In this document: positions 27,401 through 40,914 of the stretch, in pieces
Position numbering within the stretch: the first letter of the stretch is position 1
Layout: every line of letters starts with the position of its first letter
Source of the DNA: Tomocerus qinae
Taxonomy: Eukaryota; Arthropoda; Collembola; Entomobryomorpha; Tomoceridae
Assembly (NCBI GenBank): GCA_020055645.1
Contig: JAECZT010000011.1
Coordinates: 124,001 to 188,000 of the forward strand
Direction: 5' to 3'
DNA: 64,000 bases
Translations under genes and position numbers: made by a program
Notes under the pieces: generated by a model
Seen by the model: the letters and a program-made list of their open reading frames with translations, nothing else
What the model was told of the DNA's origin: nothing
The model's database searches: none

Positions 27401-30400
27401 GTCATTTCTATACGAATAATGACGCACTCTGTTCTTGGGCTTCTTATACATGTAAATTTTTCAAATCATTTTTAAAAGTTTGAAATGCGAAAATTGAAAA
27501 TAAAATCTCTATAGCCTCCAAATTTGTTCCTTCTCATCTCCTCAAAAAGTTTCAAAATGATCGGTGAAATACTTTATGAGAAGCTACGTTTTGAAATTTT
27601 AGAATTTTTCCCTATCCGTTTCATGTTAAAATCTGACTTTCAAAAAATCATAAAACGATTTCTATAAGACCAAATGTTGTAAAAATGTGCAATCTAGTTT
27701 GTGGCCATGAGGAGCAAATGTAGTTAAAATTTCAAACAAATCTTATGGGAATTAGATGTACTTCCACAACAAAAGTTATACTCACGTTGTCGTTTATATT
27801 ATATATTACGATATGCAAAATTCGGTATTAGAGTTGGTCCTAGACCTCTCAACTAACATAGCCTTGTGTTCCGGAAGGTCCAATCATTCTATAAACATAT
27901 ATATGATAATACTGTAGCCATAGCGGAGAACTACAGTCCGCGATTTATTTTCGAATAATGACGCATTCTGTTCTGGGGCTTCTTATACATGTAAATTTTA
28001 CAAATCATGTTTAAAAGTTTTAAATGCGAAAATTGAAAAAAAATCTCTATAGCCTCCAAATTTGTACCTTCTCATCTCCTCAAAAAGTTTCAAAATGATC
28101 GGTGAAATACTTTATGAGAAGCTACGTTTTGAAATTTTAGAATTTTTCTCTATCCGTTTCATGTTAAAATCTGACTTCAAAAAATCATAAAACGATTTCT
28201 AAAAGACCAAATGTTGTAAAAATGTGCATTAGAGTTTGTGACCATGAGGAGTATATGTAGATAAAATTTCAAACAAATCTTATTGGAATTAGATGTACTT
28301 GCACAACAAAAGTTATACTCACGCTGTCGTTTATATTATATATTACGATATGCAAAATTCGGTATTAGAGTTGGTCCTAGACCCCTCAACCAACATCGCC
28401 TTGTGTTCCGGAAGGTCCAATCATTCTATAAACATATATATGATAATACAGTAGCCATAGCGGAGAACTACAGTCCGTCATTTCTATACGAATAATGACG
28501 CACTCTGTTCTTGGGCTTTTTATACATGTAAATTTTTCAAATCATTTTTAAAAGTTTGAAATGCGAAAATTGAAAAACAAATCTCTATAGCCTCCAAATT
28601 TGTTCCTTCTCATCTCCTCAAAAGGTTTCAAAATGATCGGTGAAATACTTTATAAGAAGCTACGTTTTGAAATTTTTGAATTTTTCCCTATCCGTTTCAT
28701 GTTAAAATCTGACTTTCAAAAAATCGTGAAACGATTTCTATAAGAACAAATGTTGTAAAAATGTGCATTGGAGTTTGTGACCATGATGAGTACATGTAGT
28801 TAAAATTTCAAACAAATCTTATGAGAATTAGATGTACTTGCACAACAAAAGTTATACTCACGCTGTCGTTTATATTATATATTACGATATGCAAATTTCG
28901 GTATTAGAGTTGGTCCTATCCCCCTCAACCAACATCGCCTTGTGTTCCGGAAGGTCCAATCATTCTATAAACATATATTTGATAATACCGCACCCATAGC
29001 GGGGAACTACAGTCCGTCATTTCTATAAGAATAATGACGCACTCTGTTCTTGGGCTTCTTATACATGTAAATTTTTCAAATCATTTTTAAAAGTTTGAAA
29101 TGCGAAAATTGAAAATAAAATCTCTATAGCCTCCAAATTTGTTCCTTCTCATCTCCTCAAAAAGTTTCAAAATGATCGGTGAAATACTTTATGAGAAGCT
29201 ACGTTTTGAAATTTTAGAATTTTTCCCTATCCGTTTCATGTTAAAATCTGACTTTCAAAAAATCATAAAACGATTTCTATAAGACCAAATGTTGTAAAAA
29301 TGTGCAATCTAGTTTGTGGCCATGAGGAGCAAATGTAGTTAAAATTTCAAACAAATCTTATGGGAATTAGATGTACTTCCACAACAAAAGTTATACTCAC
29401 GTTGTCGTTTATATTATATATTACGATATGCAAAATTCGGTATTAGAGTTGGTCCTAGACCTCTCAACTAACATAGCCTTGTGTTCCGGAAGGTCCAATC
29501 ATTCTATAAACATATATATGATAATACTGTAGCCATAGCGGAGAACTACAGTCCGCGATTTATTTTCGAATAATGACGCATTCTGTTCTGGGGCTTCTTA
29601 TACATGTAAATTTTACAAATCATGTTTAAAAGTTTTAAATGCGAAAATTGAAAAAAAATCTCTATAGCCTCCAAATTTGTACCTTCTCATCTCCTCAAAA
29701 AGTTTCAAAATGATCGGTGAAATACTTTATGAGAAGCTACGTTTTGAAATTTTAGAATTTTTCTCTATCCGTTTCATGTTAAAATCTGACTTCAAAAAAT
29801 CATAAAACGATTTCTAAAAGACCAAATGTTGTAAAAATGTGCATTAGAGTTTGTGACCATGAGGAGTATATGTAGATAAAATTTCAAACAAATCTTATTG
29901 GAATTAGATGTACTTGCACAACAAAAGTTATACTCACGCTGTCGTTTATATTATATATTACGATATGCAAAATTCGGTATTAGAGTTGGTCCTAGACCCC
30001 TCAACCAACATCGCCTTGTGTTCCGGAAGGTGCAATCATTCTATAAACATATATATGATAATACAGTAGCCATAGCGGAGAACTACAGTCCGTCATTTCT
30101 ATACGAATAATGACGCACTCTGTTCTTGGGCTTTTTATACATGTAAATTTTTCAAATCATTTTTAAAAGTTTGAAATGCGAAAATTGAAAAACAAATCTC
30201 AATAGCCTCCAAATTTGTTCCTTCTCATCTCCTCAAAAGGTTTCAAAATGATCGGTGAAATACTTTATAAGAAGCTACGTTTTGAAATTTTTGAATTTTT
30301 CCCTATCCGTTTCATGTTAAAATCTGACTTTCAAAAAATCGTGATACGATTTCTATAAGAACAAATGTTGTAAAAATGTGCATTGGAGTTTGTGACCATG

Positions 30401-30908
30401 ATGAGTACATGTAGTTAAAATTTCAAACAAATCTTATGAGAATTAGATGTACTTGCACAACAAAAGTTATACTCACGCTGTCGTTTATATTATATATTAC
30501 GATATGCAAATTTCGGTATTAGAGTTGGTCCTAGACCCCTCAACCAACATCGCCTTGTGTTCCGGAAGGTCCAATCATTCTATAAACATATATTTGATAA
30601 TACCGCACCCATAGCGGGGAACTACAGTCCGTCATTTCTATACGAATAATGACGCACTCTGTTCTTGGGCTTCTTATACATGTAAATTTTTCAAATCATT
30701 TTTAAAAGTTTGAAATGCGAAAATTGAAAATAAAATCTCTATAGCCTCCAAATTTGTTCCTTCTCATCTCCTCAAAAAGTTTCAAAATGATCGGTGAAAT
30801 ACTTTATGAGAAGCTACGTTTTGAAATTTTAGAATTTTTCCCTATCCGTTTCATGTTAAAATCTGACTTTCAAAAAATCATAAAACGATTTCTATAAGAC
30901 CAAATGTT
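24480..30908 (+). repeat. 12-monomer segment, copy 2 of a 19-mer-spaced duplication
   Basis: Monomers m47-m58 match m28-m39 in order and subtype. The intervening seven monomers (m40-m46) have no counterpart directly after this copy: m59 is type N where m40 is K'. The duplication is thus either a 19-mer HOR of which only part of the second copy survives, or a segment copied into a different context. Private differences are few, for example GGTCCTATCCCC near 28914 and CTATAAGAATAATG near 29024. Confidence 0.83.
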
Positions 30909-31229
30909 GTAAAAATGTGCAATCTAGTTTGTGGCCATGAGGAGCAAATGTAGTTAAAATTTCAAACAAATCTTATGGGAATTAGATGTACTTCCACAAC
31001 AAAAGTTATACTCACGTTGTCGTTTATATTATATATTACGATATGCAAAATTCGGTATTAGAGTTGGTCCTAGACCCTTCAACCAACATCGCCTTGTGTT
31101 CGGGAAGGTCCAATCATTCTATAAACATATATATGATAATACAGCACCCATAGCGGAGAACTACAGTCCATGATTTCTATACGAATAATGACGCACTCTG
31201 TTCTTAGGCTTCTTATACATGTAAATTTT
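26386..31229 (+). repeat. Three tandem K-L-M trimers (copy of 16158-21000)
   Basis: K starts are at 26386, 28000 and 29615. The third M monomer (30691) keeps M sequence to about 31070. It then switches to CCCTTCAACCAACATCG, ACAGCACCC and TCCATGATTTC and leads into an N monomer rather than another K. Compared with the earlier array, the switch point in the third trimer lies several hundred bases later. Confidence 0.83.
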
Positions 31230-34200
31230 TCAAATCATTTTTAAAAGTTTGAAATGCTAAAATTGAAAAACAAATCTGTAAAGCCTTTAAATTTGTTCCT
31301 TCTCATCTCCTTAAAAAGTGTCAAAATGATCGGTGAAATACTTTATGAGAAGCTACGTTTTGAAATTTTAGAATTTTTCCCTATCCGTTTCATGTTAAAA
31401 TCTGACTTCAAAAAATCATAAAACGATTTCTAAAAGACCAAATGTGGTAAAAATGTGCATTAGAGTTTGTGACCATGAGGAGTATATGTAGATAAAATTT
31501 CAAACAAATCTTATGGGAATTAGATGTACTTGCACAACAAAAGTTATACTCACGCTGTCGATTATATTATATATTACGATATGCAAAATTCGGTATCAGA
31601 GTTGGTCCTAGACCCCTCAACCAACATCGCCTTGTGTTCCGGAAGGTCCAATCATTCTATAAACATATATATGATAATACAGCACCCATAGCGGAGAACT
31701 ACAGTCCGTGATTTCTATACGAATAATGTCGCACTCTGTTCTTGGGCTTCTTATACATGTAAATTTTTCAAATCATTTTTAAAAGTTTGAAATGCGAAAA
31801 TTGAAAAAAATCTCTATAGCCTCCAAATTTGTACCTTCATATCTCCTCAAAAAGTTTCAAAATGATCGGTGAAATACTTTATAAGAAGCTACGTTTTGAA
31901 ATTTTTGAATTTTTCCCTATCCGTTTCATGTTAAATTCTGACTTCAAAAAATCATAAAACGATTTCTAAAAGACCAAATGTTGTAAAAATGTGCATTAGA
32001 GTTTGTGACCATGAGGAGTATATGTAGATAAAATTTCAAACAAATCTTATTGGAATTAGATGTACTTGCACAACAAAAGTTATACTCACGCTGTCGTTTA
32101 TATTATATATTACGATATGCAAAATTCGGTATTAGAGTTGGTCCTAGACCCCTCAACCAACATCGCCTTGTGTTCCGGAAGGTGCAATCATTCTATAAAC
32201 ATATATATGATAATACAGTAGCCATAGCGGAGAACTACAGTCCGTCATTTCTATACGAATAATGACGCACTCTGTTCTTGGGCTTTTTATACATGTAAAT
32301 TTTTCAAATCATTTTTAAAAGTTTGAAATGCGAAAATTGAAAAACAAATCTCTATAGCCTCCAAATTTGTTCCTTCTCATCTCCTCAAAAGGTTTCAAAA
32401 TGATCGGTGAAATACTTTATAAGAAGCTACGTTTTGAAATTTTTGAATTTTTCCCTATCCGTTTCATGTTAAAATCTGACTTTCAAAAAATCGTGAAACG
32501 ATTTCTATAAGAACAAATGTTGTAAAAATGTGCATTGGAGTTTGTGACCATGATGAGTACATGTAGTTAAAATTTCAAACAAATCTTATGAGAATTAGAT
32601 GTACTTGCACAACAAAAGTTATACTCACGCTGTCGTTTATATTATATATTACGATATGCAAATTTCGGTATTAGAGTTGGTCCTAGACCCCTCAACCAAC
32701 ATCGCCTTGTGTTCCGGAAGGTCCAATCATTCTATAAACATATATTTGATAATACCGCACCCATAGCGGGGAACTACAGTCCGTCATTTCTATACGAATA
32801 ATGACGCACTCTGTTCTTGGGCTTCTTATACATGTAAATTTTTCAAATCATTTTTAAAAGTTTGAAATGCGAAAATTGAAAATAAAATCTCTATAGCCTC
32901 CAAATTTGTTCCTTCTCATCTCCTCAAAAAGTTTCAAAATGATCGGTGAAATACTTTATGAGAAGCTACGTTTTGAAATTTTAGAATTTTTCCCTATCCG
33001 TTTCATGTTAAAATCTGACTTTCAAAAAATCATAAAACGATTTCCATAAGACCAAATGTTGTAAAAATGTGCAATCTAGTTTGTGGCCATGAGGAGCAAA
33101 TGTAGTTAAAATTTCAAACAAATCTTATGGGAATTAGATGTACTTCCACAACAAAAGTTATACTCACGTTGTCGTTTATATTATATATTACGATATGCAA
33201 AATTCGGTATTAGAGTTGGTCCTAGACCTCTCAACTAACATAGCCTTGTGTTCCGGAAGGTCCAATCATTCTATAAACATATATATGATAATACTGTAGC
33301 CATAGCGGAGAACTACAGTCCGCGATTTATTTTCGAATAATGACGCATTCTGTTCTGGGGCTTCTTATACATGTAAATTTTACAAATCATGTTTAAAAGT
33401 TTTAAATGCGAAAATTGAAAAAAAATCTCTATAGCCTCCAAATTTGTACCTTCTCATCTCCTCAAAAAGTTTCAAAATGATCGGTGAAATACTTTATGAG
33501 AAGCTACGTTTTGAAATTTTAGAATTTTTCTCTATCCGTTTCATGTTAAAATCTGACTTCAAAAAATCATAAAACGATTTCTAAAAGACCAAATGTTGTA
33601 AAAATGTGCATTAGAGTTTGTGACCATGAGGAGTATATGTAGATAAAATTTCAAACAAATCTTATTGGAATTAGATGTACTTGCACAACAAAAGTTATAC
33701 TCACGCTGTCGTTTATATTATATATTACGATATGCAAAATTCGGTATTAGAGTTGGTCCTAGACCCCTCAACCAACATCGCCTTGTGTTCCGGAAGGTCC
33801 AATCATTCTATAAACATATATATGATAATACAGTAGCCATAGCGGAGAACTACAGTCCGTCATTTCTATACGAATAATGACGCACTCTGTTCTTGGGCTT
33901 TTTATACATGTAAATTTTTCAAATCATTTTTAAAAGTTTGAAATGCGAAAATTGAAAAACAAATCTCTATAGCCTCCAAATTTGTTCCTTCTCATCTCCT
34001 CAAAAGGTTTCAAAATGATCGGTGAAATACTTTATAAGAAGCTACGTTTTGAAATTTTTGAATTTTTCCCTATCCGTTTCATGTTAAAATCTGACTTTCA
34101 AAAAATCGTGATACGATTTCTATAAGAACAAATGTTGTAAAAATGTGCATTGGAGTTTGTGACCATGATGAGTACATGTAGTTAAAATTTCAAACAAATC

Positions 34201-37200
34201 TTATGAGAATTAGATGTACTTGCACAACAAAAGTTATACTCACGCTGTCGTTTATATTATATATTACGATATGCAAATTTCGGTATTAGAGTTGGTCCTA
34301 GACCCCTCAACCAACATCGGCTTGTGTTCCGGAAGGTCCAATCATTCTATAAACATATATTTGATAATACCGCACCCATAGCGGGGAACTACAGTCCGTC
34401 ATTTCTATACGAATAATGACGCACTCTGTTCTTGGGCTTCTTATACATGTAAATTTTTCAAAACATTTTTAAAAGTTTGAAATGCGAAAATTGAAAATAA
34501 AATCTCTATAGCCTCCAAATTTGTTCCTTCTCATCTCCTCAAAAAGTTTCAAAATGATCGGTGAAATACTTTATGAGAAGCTACGTTTTGAAATTTTAGA
34601 ATTTTTCCCTATCCGTTTCATGTTAAAATCTGACTTTCAAAAAATCATAAAACGATTTCTAAAAGACCAAATGTGGTAAAAATGTGCATTAGAGTTTGTG
34701 ACCATGAGGAGTATATGTAGATAAAATTTCAAACAAATCTTATGGGAATTAGATGTACTTGCACAACAAAAGTTATACTCACGCTGTCGATTATATTATA
34801 TATTACGATATGCAAAATTCGGTATCAGAGTTGGTCCTAGACCCCTCAACCAACATCGCCTTGTGTTCCGGAAGGTCCAATCATTCTATAAACATATATA
34901 TGATAATACAGCACCCATAGCGGAGAACTACAGTCCGTGATTTCTATACGAATAATGTCGCACTCTGTTCTTGGGCTTCTTATACATGTAAATTTTTCAA
35001 ATCATTTTTAAAAGTTTGAAATGCGAAAATTGAAAAACAAATCTCTATAGCCTCCAAATTTGTTCCTTCTCATCTCCTCAAAAAGTTTCAAAATGGTCGG
35101 TGAAATACTTGAAAAGAAGCTACGTTTTGAAATTTTTGAATTTTTCCCTATCCGTTTCATGTTAAAATCTGACTTTCAAAAAATCGTGAAACGATTTCTG
35201 TAAGAACAAATGTTGTAAAATTGTGCATTGGAGTTTGTGACCATGATGAGTACATGTAGTTAAAATTTCAAACAAATCTTATGAGAATTAGATGTACTTG
35301 CACAACAAAAGTTATACTCACGCTGTCGTTTATATTATATATTACGATATGCAAAATTCGGTATTAGAGTTGGTCGTAGACCTCTCAACTAACATAGCCT
35401 TGTGTTCCGGAAGGTCCAATCATTCTATAAACATATATATGATAATACTGTAGCCATAGCGGAGAACTACAGTCCGCGATTTATTTTCGAATAATGACGC
35501 ATTCTATTCTGGGGCTTCTTATACATGTAAATTTTACAAATCATGTTTAAAAGTTTGAAATGCGAAAATTGAAAAACAAATCTCTATAGCCTCCAAATTT
35601 GTTCCTTCTCATCTCCTCAAAAAGTTTCAAAATGGTCGATGAAATACTTGAAAAGAAGCTACGCTTTGAAATTTTTGAATTTTTCCCTATCCGTTTCATG
35701 TTAAAATCTGACTTTCAAAAAATTGTGAAACGATTTCTGTAAGAACAAATGTTGTAAAATTGTGCATTGGAGTTTGTGACCATGAGGAGTACATGTAGTT
35801 AAAATTTCAAACAAATCTTATGAGAATTAGATGTACTTGCACAACAAAAGTTATACTCACGCTGTCGTTTATATTATATATTACGATATGCAAAATTCGG
35901 TATTAGAGTTGGTCCTAGACCCCTCAACCAACATCGCCTTGTGTTCCGGAAGGTCCAATCATTCTATAAACATATATATGATAATACTGTAGCCATAGCG
36001 GAGAACTACAGTCCGCGATTTATTTTCGAATAATGACGCATTCTGTTCTGGGGCTTCTTATACATGTAAATTTTACAAATCATGTTTAAAAGTTTTAAAT
36101 GCGAAAATTGAAAAAAAAATCTCTATAGCCTCCAAATTTGTACCTTCTCATCTCCTCAAAAAGTTTCAAAATGATCGGTGAAATACTTTATGAGAAGCTA
36201 CGTTTTGAAATTTTAGAATTTTTCCCTATTAGTTTCATGTTAAAATCTGACTTTCAAAAAATCATAAAACGATTTCTATAAGACCAAATGTTATAAAAAT
36301 GTGCAATCTAGTTTGTGGCCATGAGGAGCAAATGTAGTTAAAATTTCAAACAAATCTTATGGGAATTAGATGTACTTCCACAACAAAAGTTATACTCACG
36401 TTGTCGTTTATATTATATATTACGATATGCAAAATTCGGTATTAGAGTTGGTGCTAGACCCTTCAACCAACATCGCCTTGTGTTCCGTAAGGTCCAATCA
36501 TTCTATAAACATATATATGATAATACAGCACCCATAGCGGAGAACTACAGTCCGTGATTTCTATACGTATAATGACGCACTCTGTTCTTAGGCTTCTTAT
36601 ACATGTAAATTTTTCAAATCATTTTTAAAAGTTTGAAATGCTAAAATTGAAAAACAAATCTGTAAAGCCTTTAAATTTGTTCCTTCTCATCTCCTTAAAA
36701 AGTGTCAAAATGATCGGTGAAATACTTTATGAGAAGCTACGTTTTGAAATTTTAGAATTTTTCCCTATCCGTTTCATGTTAAAATCTGACTTCAAAAAAT
36801 CACAAAACGATTTCTAAAAGACCAAATGTTGTAAAAATGTGCATTAGAGTTTGTGACCATGAAGAGTATATGTAGATAAAATTTCAAACAAATCTTATGG
36901 GAATTAGATGTACTTGCACAACAAAAGTTATACTCACGCTGTCGTTTATATTATATATTACGATATGCAAAATTCGGTATTAGAGTTGGTCCTAGACCCC
37001 TCAACCAACATCGCCTTGTGTTCCGGAAGGTTCAATCATTCTATAAACTTATATATGATAATACAGTAGCCATAGCGGAGAACTACAGTCCGTGATTTCT
37101 ATACGAATAATGTCGCACTCTGTTCTTGGGCTTCTTATACATGTAAATTTTTCAAATCATTTTTAAAAGTTTGAAATGCTAAAATTGAAAAACAAATCTC

Positions 37201-39030
37201 TATAGCCTCCAAATTTGTTCCTTCTCATCTCCTCAAAAGGTTTCAAAATGATCGGTGAAATACTTTATGAGAAGCTACGTTTTTAAATTTTAGAATTTTT
37301 CCCTATCCGTTTCATGTTAAAATCTGACTTCAAAAAATCATAAAACGATTTCTAAAAGACCAAATGTTGTAAAAATGTGCATTAGAGTTTGTGACCATGA
37401 GGAGTATATGTAGATAAAATTTCAAACAAATCTTATGAGAATTAGATGTACTTGCACAACAAAAGTTATACTCACGCTGTCGTTTATATTATATATTACG
37501 ATATGCAAATTTCGGTATTAGAGTTGGTCCTAGACCCCTCAACCAACATCGCCTTGTGTTCCGGAAGGTCCAATCATTCTATAAACATATATTTGATAAT
37601 ACCGCACCCATAGCGGGGAACTACAGTCCGTCATTTCTATACGAATAATGACGCACTCTGTTCTTGGGCTTCTTATACATGTAAACTTTTCAAATCATTT
37701 TTAAAAGTTTGAAATGCGAAAATTGAAAATAAAATCTCTATAGCCTCCAAATTTGTTCCTTCTCATCTCCTCAAAAAGTTTCAAAATGATCGGTGAAATA
37801 CTTTATGAGAAGCTACGTTTTGAAATTTTAGAATTTTTCCCTATCCGTTTCATGTTAAAATCTGACTTTCAAAAAATCATAAAACGATTTCTATAAGACC
37901 AAATGTTGTAAAAATGAGCAATCTAGTTTGTGGCCATGAGGAGCAAATGTAGTTAAAATTTCAAACAAATCTTATGGGAATTAGATGTACTTCCACAACA
38001 AAAGTTATACTCACGTTGTCGTTTATATTATATATTACGATATGCAAAATTCGGTATTAGAGTTGGTCCTAGACCCTTCAACCAACATCGCCTTGTGTTC
38101 CGGAAGGTCCAATCATTCTATAAACATATATATGATAATACAGCACCCATAGCGGAGAACTACAGTCCATGATTTCTATACGAATAATGACGCACTCTGT
38201 TCTTAGACTTCTTATACATGTAAATTTTTCAAATCATTTTTAAAAGTTTGAAATGCTAAAATTGAAAAACAAATCTGTAAAGCCTTTAAATTTGTTCCTT
38301 CTCATCTCCTTAAAAAGTGTCAAAATGATCGGTGAAATACTTTATGAGAAGCTACGTTTTGAAATTTTAGAATTTTTCCCTATCCGTTTCATGTTAAAAT
38401 CTGACTTCAAAAAATCATAAAACGATTTCTAAAAGGCCAAATGTGGTAAAAATGTGCATTAGAGTTTGTGACCATGAGGAGTATATGTAGATAAAATTTC
38501 AAACAAATCTTATGGGAATTAGATGTACTTGCACAACAAAAGTTATACTCACGTTGTCGATTATATTATATATTACGATATGCAAAATTCGGTATCAGAG
38601 TTGGTCCTAGACCCCTCAACCAACATCGCCTTGTGTTCCGGAAGGTCCAATCATTCTATAAACATATATATGATAATACAGCACCCATAGCGGAGAACTA
38701 CAGTCCGTGATTTCTATACGAATAATGTCGCACTCTGTTCTTGGGCTTCTTATACATGTAAATTTTTCAAATCATTTTTAAAAGTTTGAAATGCGAAAAT
38801 TGAAAAACAAATCTCTATAGCCTCCAAATTTGTTCCTTCTCATCTCCTCAAAAAGTTTCAAAATGGTCGGTGAAATACTTGAAAAGAAGCTACGCTTTGA
38901 AATTTTTGAATTTTTCCCTATCCGTTTCATGTTAAAATCTGACTTTCAAAAAATCGTGAAACGATTTCTGTAAGAACAAATGTTGTAAAATTGTGCATTG
39001 GAGTTTGTGACCATGATGAGTACATGTAGT
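31230..39030 (+). repeat. Mosaic monomers m59-m73 upstream of the 17-mer HOR
   Basis: The order is N (31230), K-like (31768), L, M, K (33382), L, M' (34458), P (34997), K-start P (35536), K' (36075), N (36614), L-like recombinant (37152), M (37690), N (38229) and P (38767). The run K-L-M'-P at 33382-35535 is repeated as 41999-44153 and 51156-53308. M' means an M first half followed by AATGTGGTAAAAATG, CTGTCGATTATATT and GGTATCAGAG. This indicates that the 17-mer HOR to the right was assembled from units already present here. Confidence 0.8.
36075..36613 (+). repeat. Subtype K' monomer (K start with M-like body; m68)
   Basis: This copy starts like K (TACAAATCATG, TTTAAATGCG, long A run, TTTGTACC) but continues with TTTTAGAATTT, CTATTAGTTTC, CTATAAGACC, the private ATGTTATAAAAATG, and GCAATCTAG. 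Its second half has the private set GGTGCTAGACCC, TTCCGTAAGG and CGTATAATG. The same monomer occurs at 21001 (m40) and 60850 (m114), each time followed by an N-start monomer (21539, 36614, 61388). Spacings are 28 and 46 monomers. It is a K/M recombinant that marks a shared ancestral segment. Confidence 0.82.
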
Positions 39031-39844
39031 TAAAATTTCAAACAAATCTTATGAGAATTAGATGTACTTGCACAACAAAAGTTATACTCACGCTGTCGTT
39101 TATATTATATATTACGATATGCAAAATTCGGTATTAGAAATGGTCCTAGACCCCTCAACCAACATCGCCTTGTGTTCCGGAAGGTCCAATCATTCTATAA
39201 ACATATATATGATAATACAGTAGCCATAGCGGAGAACTACAGTCCGTCATTTCTATACGAATAATGACGCACTCTGTTCTTGGGCTTTTTATACATGTAA
39301 ATTTTTCAAATCATTTTTAAAAGTTTGAAATGCGAAAATTGAAAAACAAATCTCTATAGCCTCCAAATTTGTTCCTTCTCATCTCCTCAAAAAGTTTCAA
39401 AATGATCGTTGAAATACTTTATAAGAAGCTACGTTTTGAAATTTTTGAATTTTTCCCTATCCGTTTCATGTTAAAATCTGACTTTCAAAAAATCGTGAAA
39501 CGATTTCTATAAGAACAAATGTTGTAAAAATGTGCATTGGAGTTTGTGACCATGATGAGTACATGTAGTTAAAATTTCAAACAAATCTTATGAGAATTAG
39601 ATGTACTTGCACAACAAAAGTTATACTCACGCTGTCGTTTATATTATATATTACGATATGCAAATTTCGGTATTAGAGTTGGTCCTAGACCCCTCAACCA
39701 ACATCGCCTTGTGTTCCGGAAGGTCCAATCATTCTATAAACATATATTTGATAATACCGCACCCATAGCGGGGAACTACAGTCCGTCATTTCTATACGAA
39801 TAATGACGCACTCTGTTCTTGGGCTTCTTATACATGTAAATTTT

Positions 39845-40383
39845 TCAAATCATTTTTAAAAGTTTGAAATGCGAAAATTGAAAATAAAATCTCTATAGCC
39901 TCCAAATTTGTTCCTTCTCATCTCCTCAAAAAGTTTCAAAATGATCGGTGAAATACTTTATGAGAAGCTACGTTTTGAAATTTTAGAATTTTTCCCTATC
40001 CGTTTCATGTTAAAATCTGACTTTCAAAAAATCATAAAACGATTTCTATAAGACCAAATGTTGTAAAAATGTGCAATCTAGTTTGTGGCCATGAGGAGCA
40101 AATGTAGTTAAAATTTCAAACAAATCTTATGGGAATTAGATGTACTTCCACAACAAAAGTTATACTCACGTTGTCGTTTATATTATATATTACGATATGC
40201 AAAATTCGGTATTAGAGTTGGTCCTAGACCTCTCAACTAACATAGCCTTGTGTTCCGGAAGGTCCAATCATTCTATAAACATATATATGATAATACTGTA
40301 GCCATAGCGGAGAACTACAGTCCGCGATTTATTTTCGAATAATGACGCATTCTGTTCTGGGGCTTCTTATACATGTAAATTTT
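39845..40383 (+). repeat. Subtype M monomer (representative, m75)
   Basis: Diagnostics are: GAAAATAAAATCTC, TTATGAGAAG, TTTTAGAATTT, CATAAAACG, CTATAAGACC, GCAATCTAG, GGCCATGAGGAGCAAATG, TGTACTTCCAC, CACGTTGTCG, CCTCTCAACTAACATAG, ACTGTAGCC, CGCGATTTATTTTCG and CTGTTCTGGGGC. The length is 539 bp, and the last part leads into a K start. Full M copies start at 17233, 18847, 27461, 29076, 32843, 39845 and 49003. Copies with an M first half but another second half include 20462, 30691, 34458, 37690, 41460, 43076, 47387, 50617 and 56542. Confidence 0.85.
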
Positions 40384-40789
40384 ACAAATCATGTTTAAAA
40401 GTTTTAAATGCGAAAATTGAAAAAAAATCTCTATAGCCTCCAAATTTGTACCTTCTCATCTCCTCAAAAAGTTTCAAAATGATCGGTGAAATACTTTATG
40501 AGAAGCTACGTTTTGAAATTTTAGAATTTTTCCCTATCCGTTTCATGTTAAAATCTGACTTCAAAAAATCATAAAACGATTTCTAAAAGACCAAATGTTG
40601 TAAAAATGTGCATTAGAGTTTGTGACCATGAGGAGTATATGTAGATAAAATTTCAAACAAATCTTATTGGAATTAGATGTACTTGCACAACAAAAGTTAT
40701 ACTCACGCTGTCGTTTATATTATATATTACGATATGCAAAATTCGGTATTAGAGTTGGTCCTAGACCCCTCAACCAACATCGCCTTGTG

Positions 40790-40797
40790 TTCCGGAA
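40790..40797. other. Palindrome TTCCGGAA (representative site)
   Basis: This is a perfect 8-bp palindrome at monomer phase ~409. It is present in nearly every Block II monomer. Rare exceptions are TTCCGTAAGG near 21414, 36485 and 61259, and TTCGGGAAGG near 31100. Block I has many TTCTGGAA forms and one TTCCCGATGG (near 2034, copied near 9571). Near-fixation in Block II could reflect a binding site or simply homogenisation; sequence alone does not decide. Confidence 0.6.
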
Positions 40798-40816
40798 GGT
40801 CCAATCATTCTATAAA

Positions 40817-40826
40817 CATATATATG
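40817..40826. other. Palindrome CATATATATG (representative site)
   Basis: This is a perfect 10-bp palindrome at phase ~436-445, about 20 bp after TTCCGGAA. Variants are CATATATTTG in L monomers, CATATATATA in m22-m26 and some other Block I copies, and CTTATATATG at about 14440, 24665 and 37045. The alternation with the nearby TTCCGGAA and TACATGTA palindromes gives each monomer a cluster of short dyads in its last quarter. Confidence 0.55.
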
Positions 40827-40906
40827 ATAATACAGTAGCCATAGCGGAGAACTACAGTCCGTCATTTCTATACGAATAATGACGCACTCTGTTCTTGGGC
40901 TTTTTA

Positions 40907-40914
40907 TACATGTA
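40907..40914. other. Palindrome TACATGTA (representative site)
   Basis: This is a perfect 8-bp palindrome at phase ~525-532, just before the A/T-rich start of the next monomer. It is present in almost all copies of both blocks (variants TATATGTA in m6 and m14, TAAATG in m13). A second TACATGTA lies at phase ~255-262 (GAGTACATGTAG), changed to TATATGTA in K monomers. Two copies of the same dyad about 270 bp apart, half a monomer, are worth noting. Confidence 0.6.

Noticed and set aside
39845-39915. AATAAA in M monomers as a polyadenylation signal.
   Set aside because: It is a single-base variant of the GAAAAACAAATC stretch in A/T-rich DNA, with no associated gene. There is no reason to read it as a functional signal.
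40667-40879. Recurring 60-94 codon open frames at the same monomer phase (for example 1362-1574, 2989-3270, 11612-11896, 16440-16652, 40667-40879, 58980-59192).
   Set aside because: They recur only because the monomer recurs. Many begin at TTG rather than ATG, and overlapping frames are open at once. Subtype differences include 1-bp indels in this region (AATTGATG versus AATTAGATG). The predicted peptides have no recognisable domain, so they are chance open frames in repeat DNA.
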